The translations under genes and the position numbers were made by a program. Below the pieces are notes generated by a model. The model worked only from the letters and a program-made list of their open reading frames with translations, did no database searches and was not told where the DNA came from. A stretch of 64,000 nt of DNA, from NCBI GenBank assembly GCA_049334165.1, contig JBEGHD010000014.1; one strand, given 5' to 3'. Of this stretch, positions 1-9,125 are shown piece by piece. This stretch comes from JBEGHD01 sp049334165 (GTDB taxonomy: Bacteria > Bacteroidota > Bacteroidia > Flavobacteriales_D > Sanyastnellaceae). Position 1 is the stretch's first letter; each line of letters starts with the position of its first letter.

Positions 1-31
1 CAAACAGCTCCTTATCTGCAGTGTCCTTGAC

Positions 32-57
32 TTTCATATCTTTAGCTTTTTTGAACT
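32..57 (+). promoter_or_regulatory. recurrent promoter-like motif, copy 1
   Basis: The core TTTCATATCTTTAGC followed by a T-run and TTGAA recurs near 57711 and 58457, with a variant near 41207. TATCTTTA resembles the Bacteroidota -7 element TAnnTTTG. Two of the copies lie 20-80 bases before a clear start codon. Here no intact gene follows directly; the next feature is a palindromic site, so this copy may belong to a lost gene. No clear -33 TTTG is seen at the usual spacing. Confidence 0.45.
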
Positions 58-84
58 TAAAGTTAGCCAAGGACGCTGCTTTTA

Positions 85-210
85 CATGGATGCTAAAGCT
101 AATGCGGCCATTTCGTCTTCGGCAAACACAGACTCGGTGGAAGATGACGATCTCGATTCTTTTGGAACTTGCGGAAAACCGCACTAGCTTTAGCCAAACC
201 ATTGGCATTA
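85..210 (+). repeat. attC-like imperfect palindrome (site 1)
   Basis: The left arm GCTAAAGCTAATGCGG (92-107) pairs with CCGCACTAGCTTTAGC (179-194), 15 of 16 positions matching. The right end continues with AAACC and ATTGGC (196-205), like the other sites in the window. The loop contains CGGTGGA, also found in the loops of the sites at 39440 and 55950. The FAD monooxygenase starts 13 bases after the site and is closed by the next palindrome, so gene plus site looks like one cassette. Confidence 0.6.
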
Positions 211-222
211 ATTCTAGAACGT

Positions 223-1362
223 ATGAAAACAGGAATTATCGGTGGAGGGATTACAGGACTTACAACAGCGTTGGCACTGCGAAAATCAGGAATCACACCA
301 GTTGTTTACGAGCAAGCTGTTGAGCTCAATGAAATTGGGGCTGGTATTTGGCTTCAACCGAATGCAATTAAGGTTTTAGACTGGCTTGGTTTAAAAGCGG
401 AGATACAGAAACAGGGAATTGAGATTAATAAGATGGAAATTACCAATAATCAGCTAATTCCTATTAAAAAAATCAAAAGTGAGGTTGTACAGGATGAGGA
501 TGGAAACAAGACAATTGCTATTCATCGAGCCAGGCTGCAAAAAATTCTTTATAACGAAGTGCTGAAAACAAATGAAGTTCATCTCAATAAAAAATACATA
601 CACCACAGCTTTAGTTCGAATTCAATAAATCTGAAATTTGAAGATGGAGAAGACTCAGTCGATGTATTATTGGGAGCTGACGGTATTGATTCATCAGTTA
701 GAAAAGCCCTTTTCCCTAATTCACCATTACGCAATTCAGGTCAAGTTTGCTGGAGAGGTGTATCTAAAATGAACTTGCCCAATTCTTTAAAAAGCCTTGG
801 ACGAGAAGCATGGGGCAAACAAATCAGATTTGGTTTTTCTCAAATCGCGAAAGAAGAAGTCTATTGGTTTGCGGTCGCAAATGTTGAACATCTGAAAGAA
901 ATAGATGGAATAGATCGAAAAATATATATCGCAAAACTTTTTCAGAGTTTCTCCCCCATTATAAATGAACTTATCGCCAATACTGAACCAACGAATATTC
1001 ACCAGGCAATACTTCAGGACTTAAAGAGACTTCCCAATTGGTTCCAGTCTAAGGTGTGTCTTATAGGTGATGCCGCGCATGCCACTACTCCCAACATGGG
1101 ACAAGGAGCTTGTCAGGGTATTGAGGATGCTTTTTACATCAGTAAATATTTGTCCAAATCGCCACTTAACGTACAGGGTGCCTTTGAAGAGTTTCAGCAA
1201 AAAAGGAGGAAAAAAGTAGATTATGTGGTTAATACATCCTGGCAATTTGGAAAAATGGCACATAGTACCTTTGGACAACCATTTATGAAACTAATGATGA
1301 AGATGACTCCTGAAAGTGTAATAAACTCGCAAATGAACAAACTGTATGCTATTGACAAATAG
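223..1362 (+). CDS. FAD-dependent monooxygenase
   Basis: A 379-residue flavoprotein of the UbiH/salicylate-hydroxylase/TetX-like class (FAD_binding_3), which inserts one oxygen atom into an aromatic or polycyclic substrate using NAD(P)H. The dinucleotide-binding motif GGGITG is at residues 7-12 with the acidic Glu30 at the end of the second strand; the family motif GADG is at 151-154 and the second FAD motif GDAAH at 282-286, followed by P290 and the GQG turn. A TTG at 169 would add 18 residues that are encoded inside the preceding palindrome, so the ATG at 223 is preferred. The length is normal for the family. The substrate cannot be told; kynurenine-type, antibiotic-modifying and carotenoid-type enzymes all share this fold. 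The gene lies alone between two attC-like sites, which suggests it arrived as a mobile cassette. Confidence 0.88.
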   Translation: MKTGIIGGGITGLTTALALRKSGITPVVYEQAVELNEIGAGIWLQPNAIKVLDWLGLKAEIQKQGIEINKMEITNNQLIPIKKIKSEVVQDEDGNKTIAIHRARLQKILYNEVLKTNEVHLNKKYIHHSFSSNSINLKFEDGEDSVDVLLGADGIDSSVRKALFPNSPLRNSGQVCWRGVSKMNLPNSLKSLGREAWGKQIRFGFSQIAKEEVYWFAVANVEHLKEIDGIDRKIYIAKLFQSFSPIINELIANTEPTNIHQAILQDLKRLPNWFQSKVCLIGDAAHATTPNMGQGACQGIEDAFYISKYLSKSPLNVQGAFEEFQQKRRKKVDYVVNTSWQFGKMAHSTFGQPFMKLMMKMTPESVINSQMNKLYAIDK

Positions 1363-1372
1363 AAAACTAATA

Positions 1373-1504
1373 CCAGCAATGTTTAAAAGTAATGCGAGCT
1401 GAGCAGCTAAAATCGAGCATTTTTGCTCCTAAGAAACTTTGCAGTAGGCTGACAGGTAATCACTCCAAAATCCCGCACTACGCATAGCTAACCCGTTGGC
1501 TGAT
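1373..1504 (+). repeat. attC-like imperfect palindrome (site 2)
   Basis: It begins 10 bases after the monooxygenase stop. GTAATGCGAG (1389-1398) pairs with CCCGCACTAC (1472-1481), 8 of 10. The loop core GCTGACAGGTAATCACTCC (1448-1466) closely matches the loop cores at 39517 and 56025. The right end has TAGC, a short spacer and GTTGGC (1495-1500). The stem is weaker than in other sites, so this may be an ageing copy. Confidence 0.5.
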
Positions 1505-1570
1505 GTTCTCATTAACAATGGTTCGATAAAAGACCTGGTAAAGGCCAATCAGGAAAAGATTACGGAATAA
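1493..1570 (+). pseudogene. 3' remnant of an unidentified gene
   Basis: Directly after the GTT box of site 2 an open frame without a start codon runs for 25 codons to a TAA. Its peptide ends in NNGSIKDLVKANQEKITE, which reads as a plausible soluble helical C-terminus. It looks like the tail of a gene whose 5' part was lost at the palindrome. No family is recognised, and a chance open frame is possible. Confidence 0.3.
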
Positions 1571-1584
1571 AGAAAACAACAATC

Positions 1585-1905
1585 ATGAAAAAAGTCATTT
1601 ACGTTTTAGCTTTAGCGGTATTTTTCACCGGATGTGCAAAAGAAGACGAGTCAGAGATGATTCCTCAATCTAATTCTCTTGCTGAGGATTTGAAGCAGGT
1701 TATAGAAGCAGAAAATATAGATTTGATCCTACCTTGCGACATTGGTAGTATCTGTTCTGGAGGAACTAATGATTTCTCATTTCCTGGAGATAACATTATT
1801 CGGGTAGGTGACGATCGTTATTTCAACTTAATACAACTCGTTGAAATGGAAGTAGAAATGATCAACGATAACAAAAGATTGGTTTTATACTTTCTTAATG
1901 AATGA
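1585..1905 (+). CDS. small putative lipoprotein
   Basis: This 106-residue protein begins with a lipoprotein signal: charged MKK, a hydrophobic stretch and the lipobox FFTGC with Cys17, followed by an acidic region. The mature part contains a Cys pair in LPCDIGSICSGG and no recognised domain. It is likely anchored in a membrane facing the periplasm. It follows a palindromic site and a gene remnant, so it may be the second cassette of this small cluster. Function unknown. Confidence 0.6.
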   Translation: MKKVIYVLALAVFFTGCAKEDESEMIPQSNSLAEDLKQVIEAENIDLILPCDIGSICSGGTNDFSFPGDNIIRVGDDRYFNLIQLVEMEVEMINDNKRLVLYFLNE

Positions 1906-1993
1906 AGTTTTTGTAAAGTTCAGATTGTGGGAATTTTGAAACCAATAAAGTTCAAGCCTCTCACAAGCAAAACAGTAATAAGAAGCAGTCTGC

Positions 1994-2491
1994 ATGGAAC
2001 CGTATAAAATCAAAATATTCGAAACTGCCATAGTCATCTTCCTCTTCGTTATTACTAAAGTCATTTCGAAAAGGATAGTTAAAAAGGTAGGCGTTCGTTT
2101 TAATTATCAGAGAGGACGAGTGAGTATCACAAATAAAATTGTGGATGCCTTGTTGCTGATTATTCTCACGGTATTTCTCATGGCCATCTGGGGTATCGAT
2201 CAGTCAAAGCTCGTACTGTTTCTCTCAACTGTGCTCACAATCCTGGGAGTTGCATTTTTTGCTCAGTGGTCGCTCATATCAAATATTACTTCTACGCTGA
2301 TTATCTTTTTCAATCATCCTGTTAAGATTGGAGATTATTTGACAATCATGGACAAAGACTTCCCGGTAGAGGGAAAGTTGAGCGATATTGGCATTTTCTT
2401 TATCACTATCAAAACGAAGGAGGGTCGAAAAGTGACAATCCCGAGTAATGTTTTTATGCAAAAGATGATTCGCAAAGAGGACGCCAACTAG
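1994..2491 (+). CDS. short MscS-family mechanosensitive channel-like protein
   Basis: At 165 residues it has three hydrophobic segments (about 8-25, 50-70 and 74-105) followed by the MscS beta domain, seen in SNITSTLIIFFNHPVKIGDYL and the later VTIPSNVF. Family members sense membrane tension and release solutes on osmotic downshift. The protein stops straight after the beta domain and lacks the C-terminal alpha/beta vestibule of E. coli MscS (286 residues). Such minimal forms are common in Bacteroidota, so it is probably intact. It stands as a single gene. Confidence 0.8.
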   Translation: MEPYKIKIFETAIVIFLFVITKVISKRIVKKVGVRFNYQRGRVSITNKIVDALLLIILTVFLMAIWGIDQSKLVLFLSTVLTILGVAFFAQWSLISNITSTLIIFFNHPVKIGDYLTIMDKDFPVEGKLSDIGIFFITIKTKEGRKVTIPSNVFMQKMIRKEDAN

Positions 2492-2532
2492 TTACATTTT
2501 TATCAAAAGCAATTCACGAATCTCGCAAACAA

Positions 2533-3081
2533 TTGACCATTTCAAACAAAGTCTTCATCGCTACGAGCCTCGATGGCTACATTGCCGACCGAAATGGGAG
2601 AATCGATTGGCTGCACTCCATTCCAAACCCGGAGAATGACGATATGGGATATGGCGATTTCATGGCAAGCATTGGTGCTATTGTGATGGGCCGAACGACT
2701 TTCGAAACAGTTTGCGACTTCGACATGGATTGGCCTTATGAAAAGCCGGTTTTTGTTTTGAGCTCGAGCTTGAAAGAGGTTCCGGAAAAAGCTCAGGGAA
2801 ATGCTGAAATCGTGAATGGCAGTTTGAAAGAGGTCTTAGAATTCATTCATGAAAAAGGATTCTACCACCTCTACATTGACGGTGGAAAAACCATCCAGAG
2901 CTTTCTGAAAGAAGACCTAATCGATGAGATGATCATCACCACTATTCCTATTCTGCTGGGCGATGGAAAATCACTTTTTGGTGACCTGCCAAATGCATTG
3001 GAGTTTGAGTGTATTGAGTCGAAGATTTATCTGGACAGCGTGGTCCAAAGTCGTTTTCAAAGAAATGATCATAAACATTGA
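2533..3081 (+). CDS. dihydrofolate reductase / RibD C-terminal family protein
   Basis: This 182-residue protein has the DHFR-like fold of the RibD C-terminal family (YyaP/YwjB type): the start KVFIATSLDGYIA, then GAIVMGRTTFE, PVFVLSS, YIDGGKTIQSFL and ITTIPILLGDG. These are the NADPH and substrate pocket motifs of the family; the natural substrate of the stand-alone members is not established. The start is a TTG at 2533, because the conserved first strand begins at residue 5 and no ATG lies upstream in frame. Confidence 0.85.
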   Translation: MTISNKVFIATSLDGYIADRNGRIDWLHSIPNPENDDMGYGDFMASIGAIVMGRTTFETVCDFDMDWPYEKPVFVLSSSLKEVPEKAQGNAEIVNGSLKEVLEFIHEKGFYHLYIDGGKTIQSFLKEDLIDEMIITTIPILLGDGKSLFGDLPNALEFECIESKIYLDSVVQSRFQRNDHKH

Positions 3082-3194
3082 ACCTATTGTACTTTGAGGT
3101 TTACAGTAGAGAAACAATACCACATTCAATGTCTCAGACCACAAGCTATTTGAATCAAAACCAGTCCGGGAAAACTGGAGTTTTCAAAAATCGG

Positions 3195-4400
3195 ATGAAA
3201 AGATCTTTCGTCCTGGCCGTAATATCCTTATTGTCACTACTGTCTTTCGGGCAATCTTTCTCTGACGCTGAAATAGAGAATTGGGATCCGGTGATTACCT
3301 ACTACAACTTTTATGACGGAATTCAGATGATTGAAATCGATTACCTCACGGCCTATCACAACCGCGTAAACCAACTTGAGCAGCAACAGCCGCGTGCAAT
3401 GCACTGGGATATGGTTTTGGGACCTCCCCCACCCAACGTCTACATCTTCCGCAACAAGGCGGGAATCAGGGTAAAGCAGTTTGGCGAAATTACCGGAAAA
3501 GTGAAGATTCTCAGCGTGAAAAAATCCCTGAAGGTTATGATTCCTCACAATCACCTCTATGCCCGAATTGGTGCCTCGTTTGGCTTCTCTCACCTAAGAA
3601 CAAAGTCCTATCCGTATTATCGAATTGGTTCCTCAAATGATGGTGAAGGAGGTTTTGGACTCATCGACAGCCTTGGCAACAAAGTGCTCGACACAGAGTA
3701 TGACGAGATTCTTTCAAACTTCAATGGCTCCATTTTCGTCACAAAAAAAGGTGAACTCTCAGAGCTGAGAAATAAGAACCTGGAGATACAGCTTTCTACT
3801 AAAAAGTATGCGCTAACTCCAGCCGAGCAAGACGGTTTTGTGGTAATCACTCGAAATCAACTGCGCGGTTTGATGGACTATAAGGGTGAGATTGTTGTTC
3901 CCTGCAAATACAAAATCATCTGGCCATTCAACGACTATGGTTTAGCCAAAGTGCGCAACAAAAATAACCTTGAAGGGTTTGTCAATTCGAATGGTGAGGA
4001 AGTTATCAAGTGCAAGTATCAGAGCTTTGGTGAGTTTACAGAAGGGTTGATAAGCGCCCGCTTATTTTTGGAATCAGACTATAAACGTGGATTCATCGAC
4101 ACCACCGGAAAAGTTATTGTTCCATTCATTTACAACCATGCATTTTGGTTTACTGAAGGCCTGGCTCGGGTTTCCAAAAAAATTGACGGTACTTATTACT
4201 TCGGCTTCATCGATAAGGAAGGAAATGAAGTAATTCCACTGAAGTATGCCAATGCCACGGATTTCAAAAATGGTGTCGCAGAAGTGCGCACGGATTTCCC
4301 AAATTCAAATGAAAAAGTGAGATCAGTTAATTCCGAAGTATCAAATGAACGCCAGGGTGAATGGGTAAGGATCAACCGAATCGGTGAGCTGGTCGACTAA
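3195..4400 (+). CDS. secreted WG-repeat protein
   Basis: The protein has 401 residues counted from the ATG at 3195, which opens a clear signal peptide (MKRSFVLAVISLLSLLSFGQS). An upstream TTG at 3078 would add 39 residues in front of the signal and overlap the previous gene. The C-terminal two thirds carry WG beta-repeats of the form GLMDYKGEIVVPCKY, GFVNSNGEEVIKCKY, GFIDTTGKVIVPFIY and GFIDKEGNEVIPLKY. These fold into solenoid or propeller-like binding surfaces; their ligands are generally unknown. It is probably periplasmic or surface exposed. Related in type to the WG lipoprotein at 33964. Confidence 0.8.
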   Translation: MKRSFVLAVISLLSLLSFGQSFSDAEIENWDPVITYYNFYDGIQMIEIDYLTAYHNRVNQLEQQQPRAMHWDMVLGPPPPNVYIFRNKAGIRVKQFGEITGKVKILSVKKSLKVMIPHNHLYARIGASFGFSHLRTKSYPYYRIGSSNDGEGGFGLIDSLGNKVLDTEYDEILSNFNGSIFVTKKGELSELRNKNLEIQLSTKKYALTPAEQDGFVVITRNQLRGLMDYKGEIVVPCKYKIIWPFNDYGLAKVRNKNNLEGFVNSNGEEVIKCKYQSFGEFTEGLISARLFLESDYKRGFIDTTGKVIVPFIYNHAFWFTEGLARVSKKIDGTYYFGFIDKEGNEVIPLKYANATDFKNGVAEVRTDFPNSNEKVRSVNSEVSNERQGEWVRINRIGELVD

Positions 4401-4502
4401 TTCCGAGATTAATTACTGAGCAGGTAGACTGAACTTTTAACTCTCGTTAAAATTTGTCAGACAAATCATAACTTAGGGTGCTCTTAACCAATAAAAAAAG
4501 TC

Positions 4503-5432
4503 ATGAAGCACCACCCTCAACTTCCTTCCCTCGTTTATAGCGGCAACGAACAAAAGAAAATGACACTCCACCTGTTTTTGCAGATCATCGGCAAAATCCG
4601 GTTGGAACTCATGCCCCGAAAAAATCACTGGTGGTATATCACCGAGTACATCGACACGCTGGGAATCACAACCGGACCGATGCCGTACAACGATGGCTTT
4701 GATACAGTTACCATCACGTTGAATGTTCAACAAAACCTGCTGGAAACCTACACCAGCCAAGGTGAAAAGAGAACTTTTGAACTGAAGAATGGAATGTCAG
4801 TGGCACAGTTTTACGATCACCTGATGGATGGTTTTGAACAACTGGGAATCTCGGTTTCGCTTTACGACAAACCTTTCGATCAGGGAATCGACCAGAGATT
4901 CGAGGAGATCACCGACATTCAGCACTACGACCCCGACTACACTAAAACCTTTTGGCGAGCTATGCTTTGGGTGAGTGGCGTTTTCAAAGAATTCAGTGGA
5001 AGATTTTATGGAAAAACCTGCCCGGTACACCTCTACTGGCATTCTCTTGATTTGGCTGTAACCAGATTCAACGGAGAAAAGGCGCCTCCCCGACCGGCAG
5101 ATGCAAGACTCTCCGACAAAGACGCCTACTCCCACGAGTGCATCAGCTTCGGATTCTGGGCCGGTGATGAAAACATGCAGGAACCTGCATTTTACTCCTA
5201 TACCTACCCCGCCCCAGATGGAATGGGTGATGAACCCTTGAAACCTTCTTCTGCATTTTGGAACGATGCCGGTGGCAGCCCGATGGCGATTTTGAAGTAT
5301 TCAGACTTATACAATTCCAACAACCCGAGAAAAGACTTGTTAGAGTTTTTAGAATCCGCCTATCAGGCTGGAGCAAAATTGGCCGGCTGGGATGTAGAAG
5401 AGTTGGAAGTTCCAAGGCTTGAGGATCTGTAA
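4503..5432 (+). CDS. DUF5996 family protein
   Basis: A cytosolic protein of 309 residues that follows the DUF5996 pattern throughout: LHLFLQIIGKIRLELMPRKNHWW near the N-terminus, the ITTGPMPY turn, a middle FYDHLMDGFEQLGI helix, FWRAMLWVSGVFKEF, and the C-terminal CPVHLYWHSLDLAVTRF motif. The family is widespread and about this size; no biochemical function is known to me. Single gene, no operon partner. Confidence 0.75.
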   Translation: MKHHPQLPSLVYSGNEQKKMTLHLFLQIIGKIRLELMPRKNHWWYITEYIDTLGITTGPMPYNDGFDTVTITLNVQQNLLETYTSQGEKRTFELKNGMSVAQFYDHLMDGFEQLGISVSLYDKPFDQGIDQRFEEITDIQHYDPDYTKTFWRAMLWVSGVFKEFSGRFYGKTCPVHLYWHSLDLAVTRFNGEKAPPRPADARLSDKDAYSHECISFGFWAGDENMQEPAFYSYTYPAPDGMGDEPLKPSSAFWNDAGGSPMAILKYSDLYNSNNPRKDLLEFLESAYQAGAKLAGWDVEELEVPRLEDL

Positions 5433-5595
5433 TTCGCTTTAACCCTCTTACTCTGAAGGGGTTTGGGGATTGGCCATTCAATTGAAATATTTGAAACAGA
5501 CACGCAAAAGCGATACTTTAGTGGATATCAATACAGTGTACAGGCACAGGTCATATTGGTGCGTTGTGCTTAATTATCAGAAACGCTAATCAAAG

Positions 5596-6333
5596 ATGAA
5601 ATTCTTCAGAAAAATTAGACGAAAACTGCTGACTGGTAATAAGTTCGGTAAATATCTCACCTATGCAATTGGTGAAATAGTTCTCGTGGTTATCGGAATT
5701 TTGATTGCACTACAGATTAACAACTGGAATATTGAGCGGCAAACTCAAAAGAAAGAGCAGGCATATTTAAAAGAGATTCGAAATAATCTACAGCAGGATT
5801 CTGCAAATCTTAAAAAGGTCCTGGACTTTAATCTTAACAAGATAAAAATCGTTGATGAAATGCTGCAGATTTTTATCGACACGCTATCAAATGAGGAGCG
5901 ATATCGAATTTTCAGTAAGAACGCAGACGATTTCACCTACTACGAAGTGTTCGCCCCCGTTCGAATTGCATTTAATAACATGTTGTCTGCGGAAAGCATT
6001 GACCTCATCGCAAATAATGAGCTTCGAAATGCCTTGTCGGAATATTACAGCTATCCCTATTTGGATGGAGTACAGAATCGTATTGTAGTAATAAACAGAA
6101 GAGTTGTTGATGAGCATTTCCCCAAGTTTTTCACCAAAGAATTTGTAGCTACCCGTATGGGAGTTTCCTCCAAAATGCCTGCCTTGACAGAATTGAATAT
6201 TGCAACAGATCAGAAATTGATGTCTGATCTTTTTGGAATTAAAATGATTCTTTCAGTTCAAAATGAATTGATCGAGAACACCCAAAAACTAAACCTGGAA
6301 CTCCTGAGCTTAATGAATGCAGATTTAGATTAA
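5596..6333 (+). CDS. DUF6090 family membrane-anchored protein
   Basis: At 245 residues it shows the family hallmark: a positively charged start with FFRKIRRKLL, then GKYLTYAIGEIVLVVIGI and LIALQINNWN, one membrane-spanning helix at about residues 20-42, followed by a long alpha-helical domain. DUF6090 proteins are very common and multicopy in Bacteroidota; their function is unknown. A second complete member is at 40298 and a fragment at 59309. Confidence 0.78.
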   Translation: MKFFRKIRRKLLTGNKFGKYLTYAIGEIVLVVIGILIALQINNWNIERQTQKKEQAYLKEIRNNLQQDSANLKKVLDFNLNKIKIVDEMLQIFIDTLSNEERYRIFSKNADDFTYYEVFAPVRIAFNNMLSAESIDLIANNELRNALSEYYSYPYLDGVQNRIVVINRRVVDEHFPKFFTKEFVATRMGVSSKMPALTELNIATDQKLMSDLFGIKMILSVQNELIENTQKLNLELLSLMNADLD

Positions 6334-6486
6334 ACTGGCCTATGAAAATGCCGGCTAAAACCTAAAAGAGCAAGCAGTGATTTCACTCAAGAATTTGTTA
6401 ACTCACCCTATTTCTCACAGGTCACAGTATCACCAACTTGAACCATTCCCTTGTTTTGGAGTTGATTTGTTAATACTTTACAGATC

Positions 6487-7932
6487 ATGAAGCCTTTACT
6501 CAAAACACTCTACCTCGCTCTTCTCTTAGTTTTTATTGGTTGTTCTGAAACAAACGAAAGCTCCGAAACTGGCGAGAACACTGACCCAATCAAAAACCTG
6601 CCCTCCAAAGATTTAGATGCCATCAAAGAAGATGGCGTGCTTCATGCCATTACGATCTATAGCTCCACAAGCTATTTTCTATATCGCGGTACCCCCAAGG
6701 GATTTGAGTACGAACTATTGTCTCGTCTGGCTGAGGAGCTGGATCTTGAGTTGAAAATCACAGTTGCCGAAGACATCGACCAACTATTCGACATGCTGAA
6801 TAATGGTGACGGTGATCTTGTAGCTTATGGCCTAACCATCACCGAGCCCAGAAAAGAGCTGGTGAATTTCACCGAGCACCACTACGTAACGCATCAGGCG
6901 CTTGTACAGCGCAAACCCGAAAACTGGCGCAAATTGCCTCAATACAAAATTGATAAACAGATTATCTCAAACACCCTTGAACTGATAGACGACACGGTGT
7001 GGGTTCGGGAAAACACCTCTTATGCCGAAAGACTCGAAAACCTTCAAAACGAGATTGGCGCTGACATTCCCATTGAACATATTGAAGGTAGGATACCCAC
7101 AGATGAAATCATCAGGATGGTGGTGGATGGAGAAATAGAACGAACGATTGCCGATTACAACATTGCGGCCATCAACCAGACCTACTACCCTATTCTTGAC
7201 GTGGATACCCGAATTTCTTTTTCCCAGCGCATTGCCTGGGCAGTCAGAAAAAACTCTCCCAATCTTCTAAAAGCCATCAATCAGTGGATACAGAAAGAGA
7301 AAAAGTCGGACGCCTATTACGTGATTTACAACAAGTATTTCAAGAACACCAAATCTTTTAGAGGCCGGATCGAAAGCGACTTTTACAGCAAGAACAGCAA
7401 CAAGATCAGCAAGTACGACAGCATCATAAAATTGAATGCTGAAAAGATCGGCTGGGATTGGCGCTTCCTCTGTTCGCAGGTTTATCAGGAATCGCGGTTT
7501 GATCCTCGTGCCGAATCATGGGCTGGTGCGGGCGGTCTTATCCAGCTGATGCCAGCAACGGCAAGGGAAGTCGGTGTGAGCAACCCATTCAACCCGCAGC
7601 AAAACATTGCCGGTGGTGTCAGATATCTCGATAAAATGCTCGACAGATTTGAAGCTGTGGAAGACTCCATTCAAAAGATAAAATTCACCTTAGCTGCATT
7701 CAACTGCGGAGCGGGTCACGTTTTTGATGCTCAGCGCCTTGCGGAGAAAAATGGAAAAGACCCCAACGTGTGGGACGAAAATGTCGAGGAGTACATTCTA
7801 AAATTAAAGAACAAAAAGTACTACCTCGATGACGTGGTCAGGTATGGCTTTGTGAGAGGAACGGAGCCTTACAACTACGTGAGAGACATCTTCCTCAGAT
7901 ACGAGCACTACAAGAAATTTATTGAACGCTAA
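6487..7932 (+). CDS. mltF: membrane-bound lytic murein transglycosylase F
   Basis: Cleaves the peptidoglycan glycan strand to 1,6-anhydro ends. The 481-residue lipoprotein has the lipobox FIGC with Cys19, a solute-binding-protein-family-3 domain (about 45-270, beginning GVLHAITIYSSTSYF) and a C-terminal SLT domain. The catalytic Glu is Glu335 in QVYQESRFDP, followed by GAGGLIQLMPATA (347-359). Domain order and length match MltF. It should sit in the outer membrane facing the periplasm. Single gene. Confidence 0.92.
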   Translation: MKPLLKTLYLALLLVFIGCSETNESSETGENTDPIKNLPSKDLDAIKEDGVLHAITIYSSTSYFLYRGTPKGFEYELLSRLAEELDLELKITVAEDIDQLFDMLNNGDGDLVAYGLTITEPRKELVNFTEHHYVTHQALVQRKPENWRKLPQYKIDKQIISNTLELIDDTVWVRENTSYAERLENLQNEIGADIPIEHIEGRIPTDEIIRMVVDGEIERTIADYNIAAINQTYYPILDVDTRISFSQRIAWAVRKNSPNLLKAINQWIQKEKKSDAYYVIYNKYFKNTKSFRGRIESDFYSKNSNKISKYDSIIKLNAEKIGWDWRFLCSQVYQESRFDPRAESWAGAGGLIQLMPATAREVGVSNPFNPQQNIAGGVRYLDKMLDRFEAVEDSIQKIKFTLAAFNCGAGHVFDAQRLAEKNGKDPNVWDENVEEYILKLKNKKYYLDDVVRYGFVRGTEPYNYVRDIFLRYEHYKKFIER

Positions 7933-8038
7933 GTTCGGTTTTCTTTGGATCAGTGGTAGCAATCAATGATAGGATTTGCAATGTTTGGAAATTGCAATAA
8001 GCTGAAAGCACTAATTTAGTTGACTCATAGCTTTTCAA

Positions 8039-8290
8039 GTGAAAAACCTAACCACTTTCGACCGACTATTTTTAAAAGTAAAGCAAAACCGCTGGTACTG
8101 GATCTTTGCCATCTTTTGCCATGTACGCATCGCTCCGGTATTCTTTTTCTCCACTCCTCATTCCGCGCCTAATGTCGATGAACGACAATCTCCAAAAAGA
8201 GGTCGTATTAAATTGATATATAGACCCTTAAACTTCCTTTGGTCAAAATCCGAGCAACAAATATTTCTGAGCATCTATCTTTTTGTTTAA
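8039..8290 (+). pseudogene. probable 5' fragment of a DoxX-like membrane protein gene
   Basis: The frame starts with GTG and reads 83 codons. The first 30 residues (FDRLFLKVKQNRWYWIFAIF) resemble the N-terminus of Bacteroidota DoxX-like proteins, which normally continue through several membrane helices. After about residue 30 the sequence turns into a non-conserved, proline- and arginine-rich tail. I read this as a decayed or truncated gene in front of the proteorhodopsin gene. The assignment rests on memory of the family N-terminus, so it is tentative. Confidence 0.35.
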
Positions 8291-8364
8291 CTTTTATTTC
8301 ATTTCATTAAACATTATTATGAAACTGGAGTTTCTCAAGCATAAACCAATTAAATTCAAAAGCT

Positions 8365-9114
8365 ATGATACTCACCGAAGTTCTTACAATTCCAAAGGAC
8401 GATCCCGTAGGATTTACCTTCTTTACTGGTTACATGGCCATGCTTGCAGCTTCAGTATTCTTCTTTTTCGAAAGAGGACGTGTTGCCGACAAATGGAAAC
8501 TTTCTCTACTAATTTCTGGACTCATCACCGGAATTGCAGCAGTGCATTACTACTACATGCGCGATTACTATCTCGCGAGTGGTGAAAACCCCACAGCCCT
8601 TCGCTACATCGACTGGACGCTGACCGTTCCACTGATGTGTGTGGAGTTTTATTTGCTAACCAAAGCAGCGGGCGCAAAAATCGGCCTGCTCTGGAAGTTG
8701 ATTATCGCCTCTGTTTGGATGCTCGTAATGGGCTACATCGGAGAAGCTTTCAACCCCGAAGGTGGCGACACGACACACTCGGTGCTTTACGGATTTCTTT
8801 CAACTCTAGGCTATCTCTACATCCTCTACACAGCGTGGTTCGGTGAAGTAGCTAAGTTGGCCAAAAACACCAATAACCCAAAAGTAATTAACGGTGTTCG
8901 TATCCTCGCATGGTTCGTGCTCGTGGGATGGGCGATTTACCCGATCGGTTACATGTGTATGCCCGGTGGATGGCTCAATGTTGCTCTTGGTTGGGATCCA
9001 AGCAGTGTCGATCTTTTTTACAACATCGCAGACGCCATCAATAAAATTGGATTTGGACTCGTGGTCTACTCCGTAGCCGTTGGCGATAAGTCAACCTCAG
9101 GAGCAACTGCCTGA
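8365..9114 (+). CDS. proteorhodopsin (light-driven proton pump)
   Basis: A seven-helix retinal protein of 249 residues. Helix C reads RYIDWTLTVPLMCVEF and has the proton-pump triad Asp83, Thr87 and Glu94, equal to D97, T101 and E108 of the green proteorhodopsin. Met91 sits at the spectral tuning position 105, as in other green-absorbing Bacteroidota pumps. His61 matches the helix-B histidine. The retinal lysine is Lys227 in NKIGFG, with Asp223 one turn before. In helix E, Gly143 aligns with Trp138 of bacteriorhodopsin and Gly156 of xanthorhodopsin, the position that opens a window for a carotenoid antenna. The start is the ATG at 8365. The retinal synthesis gene follows 11 bases downstream, clearly one operon. 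Confidence 0.97.
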   Translation: MILTEVLTIPKDDPVGFTFFTGYMAMLAASVFFFFERGRVADKWKLSLLISGLITGIAAVHYYYMRDYYLASGENPTALRYIDWTLTVPLMCVEFYLLTKAAGAKIGLLWKLIIASVWMLVMGYIGEAFNPEGGDTTHSVLYGFLSTLGYLYILYTAWFGEVAKLAKNTNNPKVINGVRILAWFVLVGWAIYPIGYMCMPGGWLNVALGWDPSSVDLFYNIADAINKIGFGLVVYSVAVGDKSTSGATA

Positions 9115-9125
9115 ATCCAGCTACC

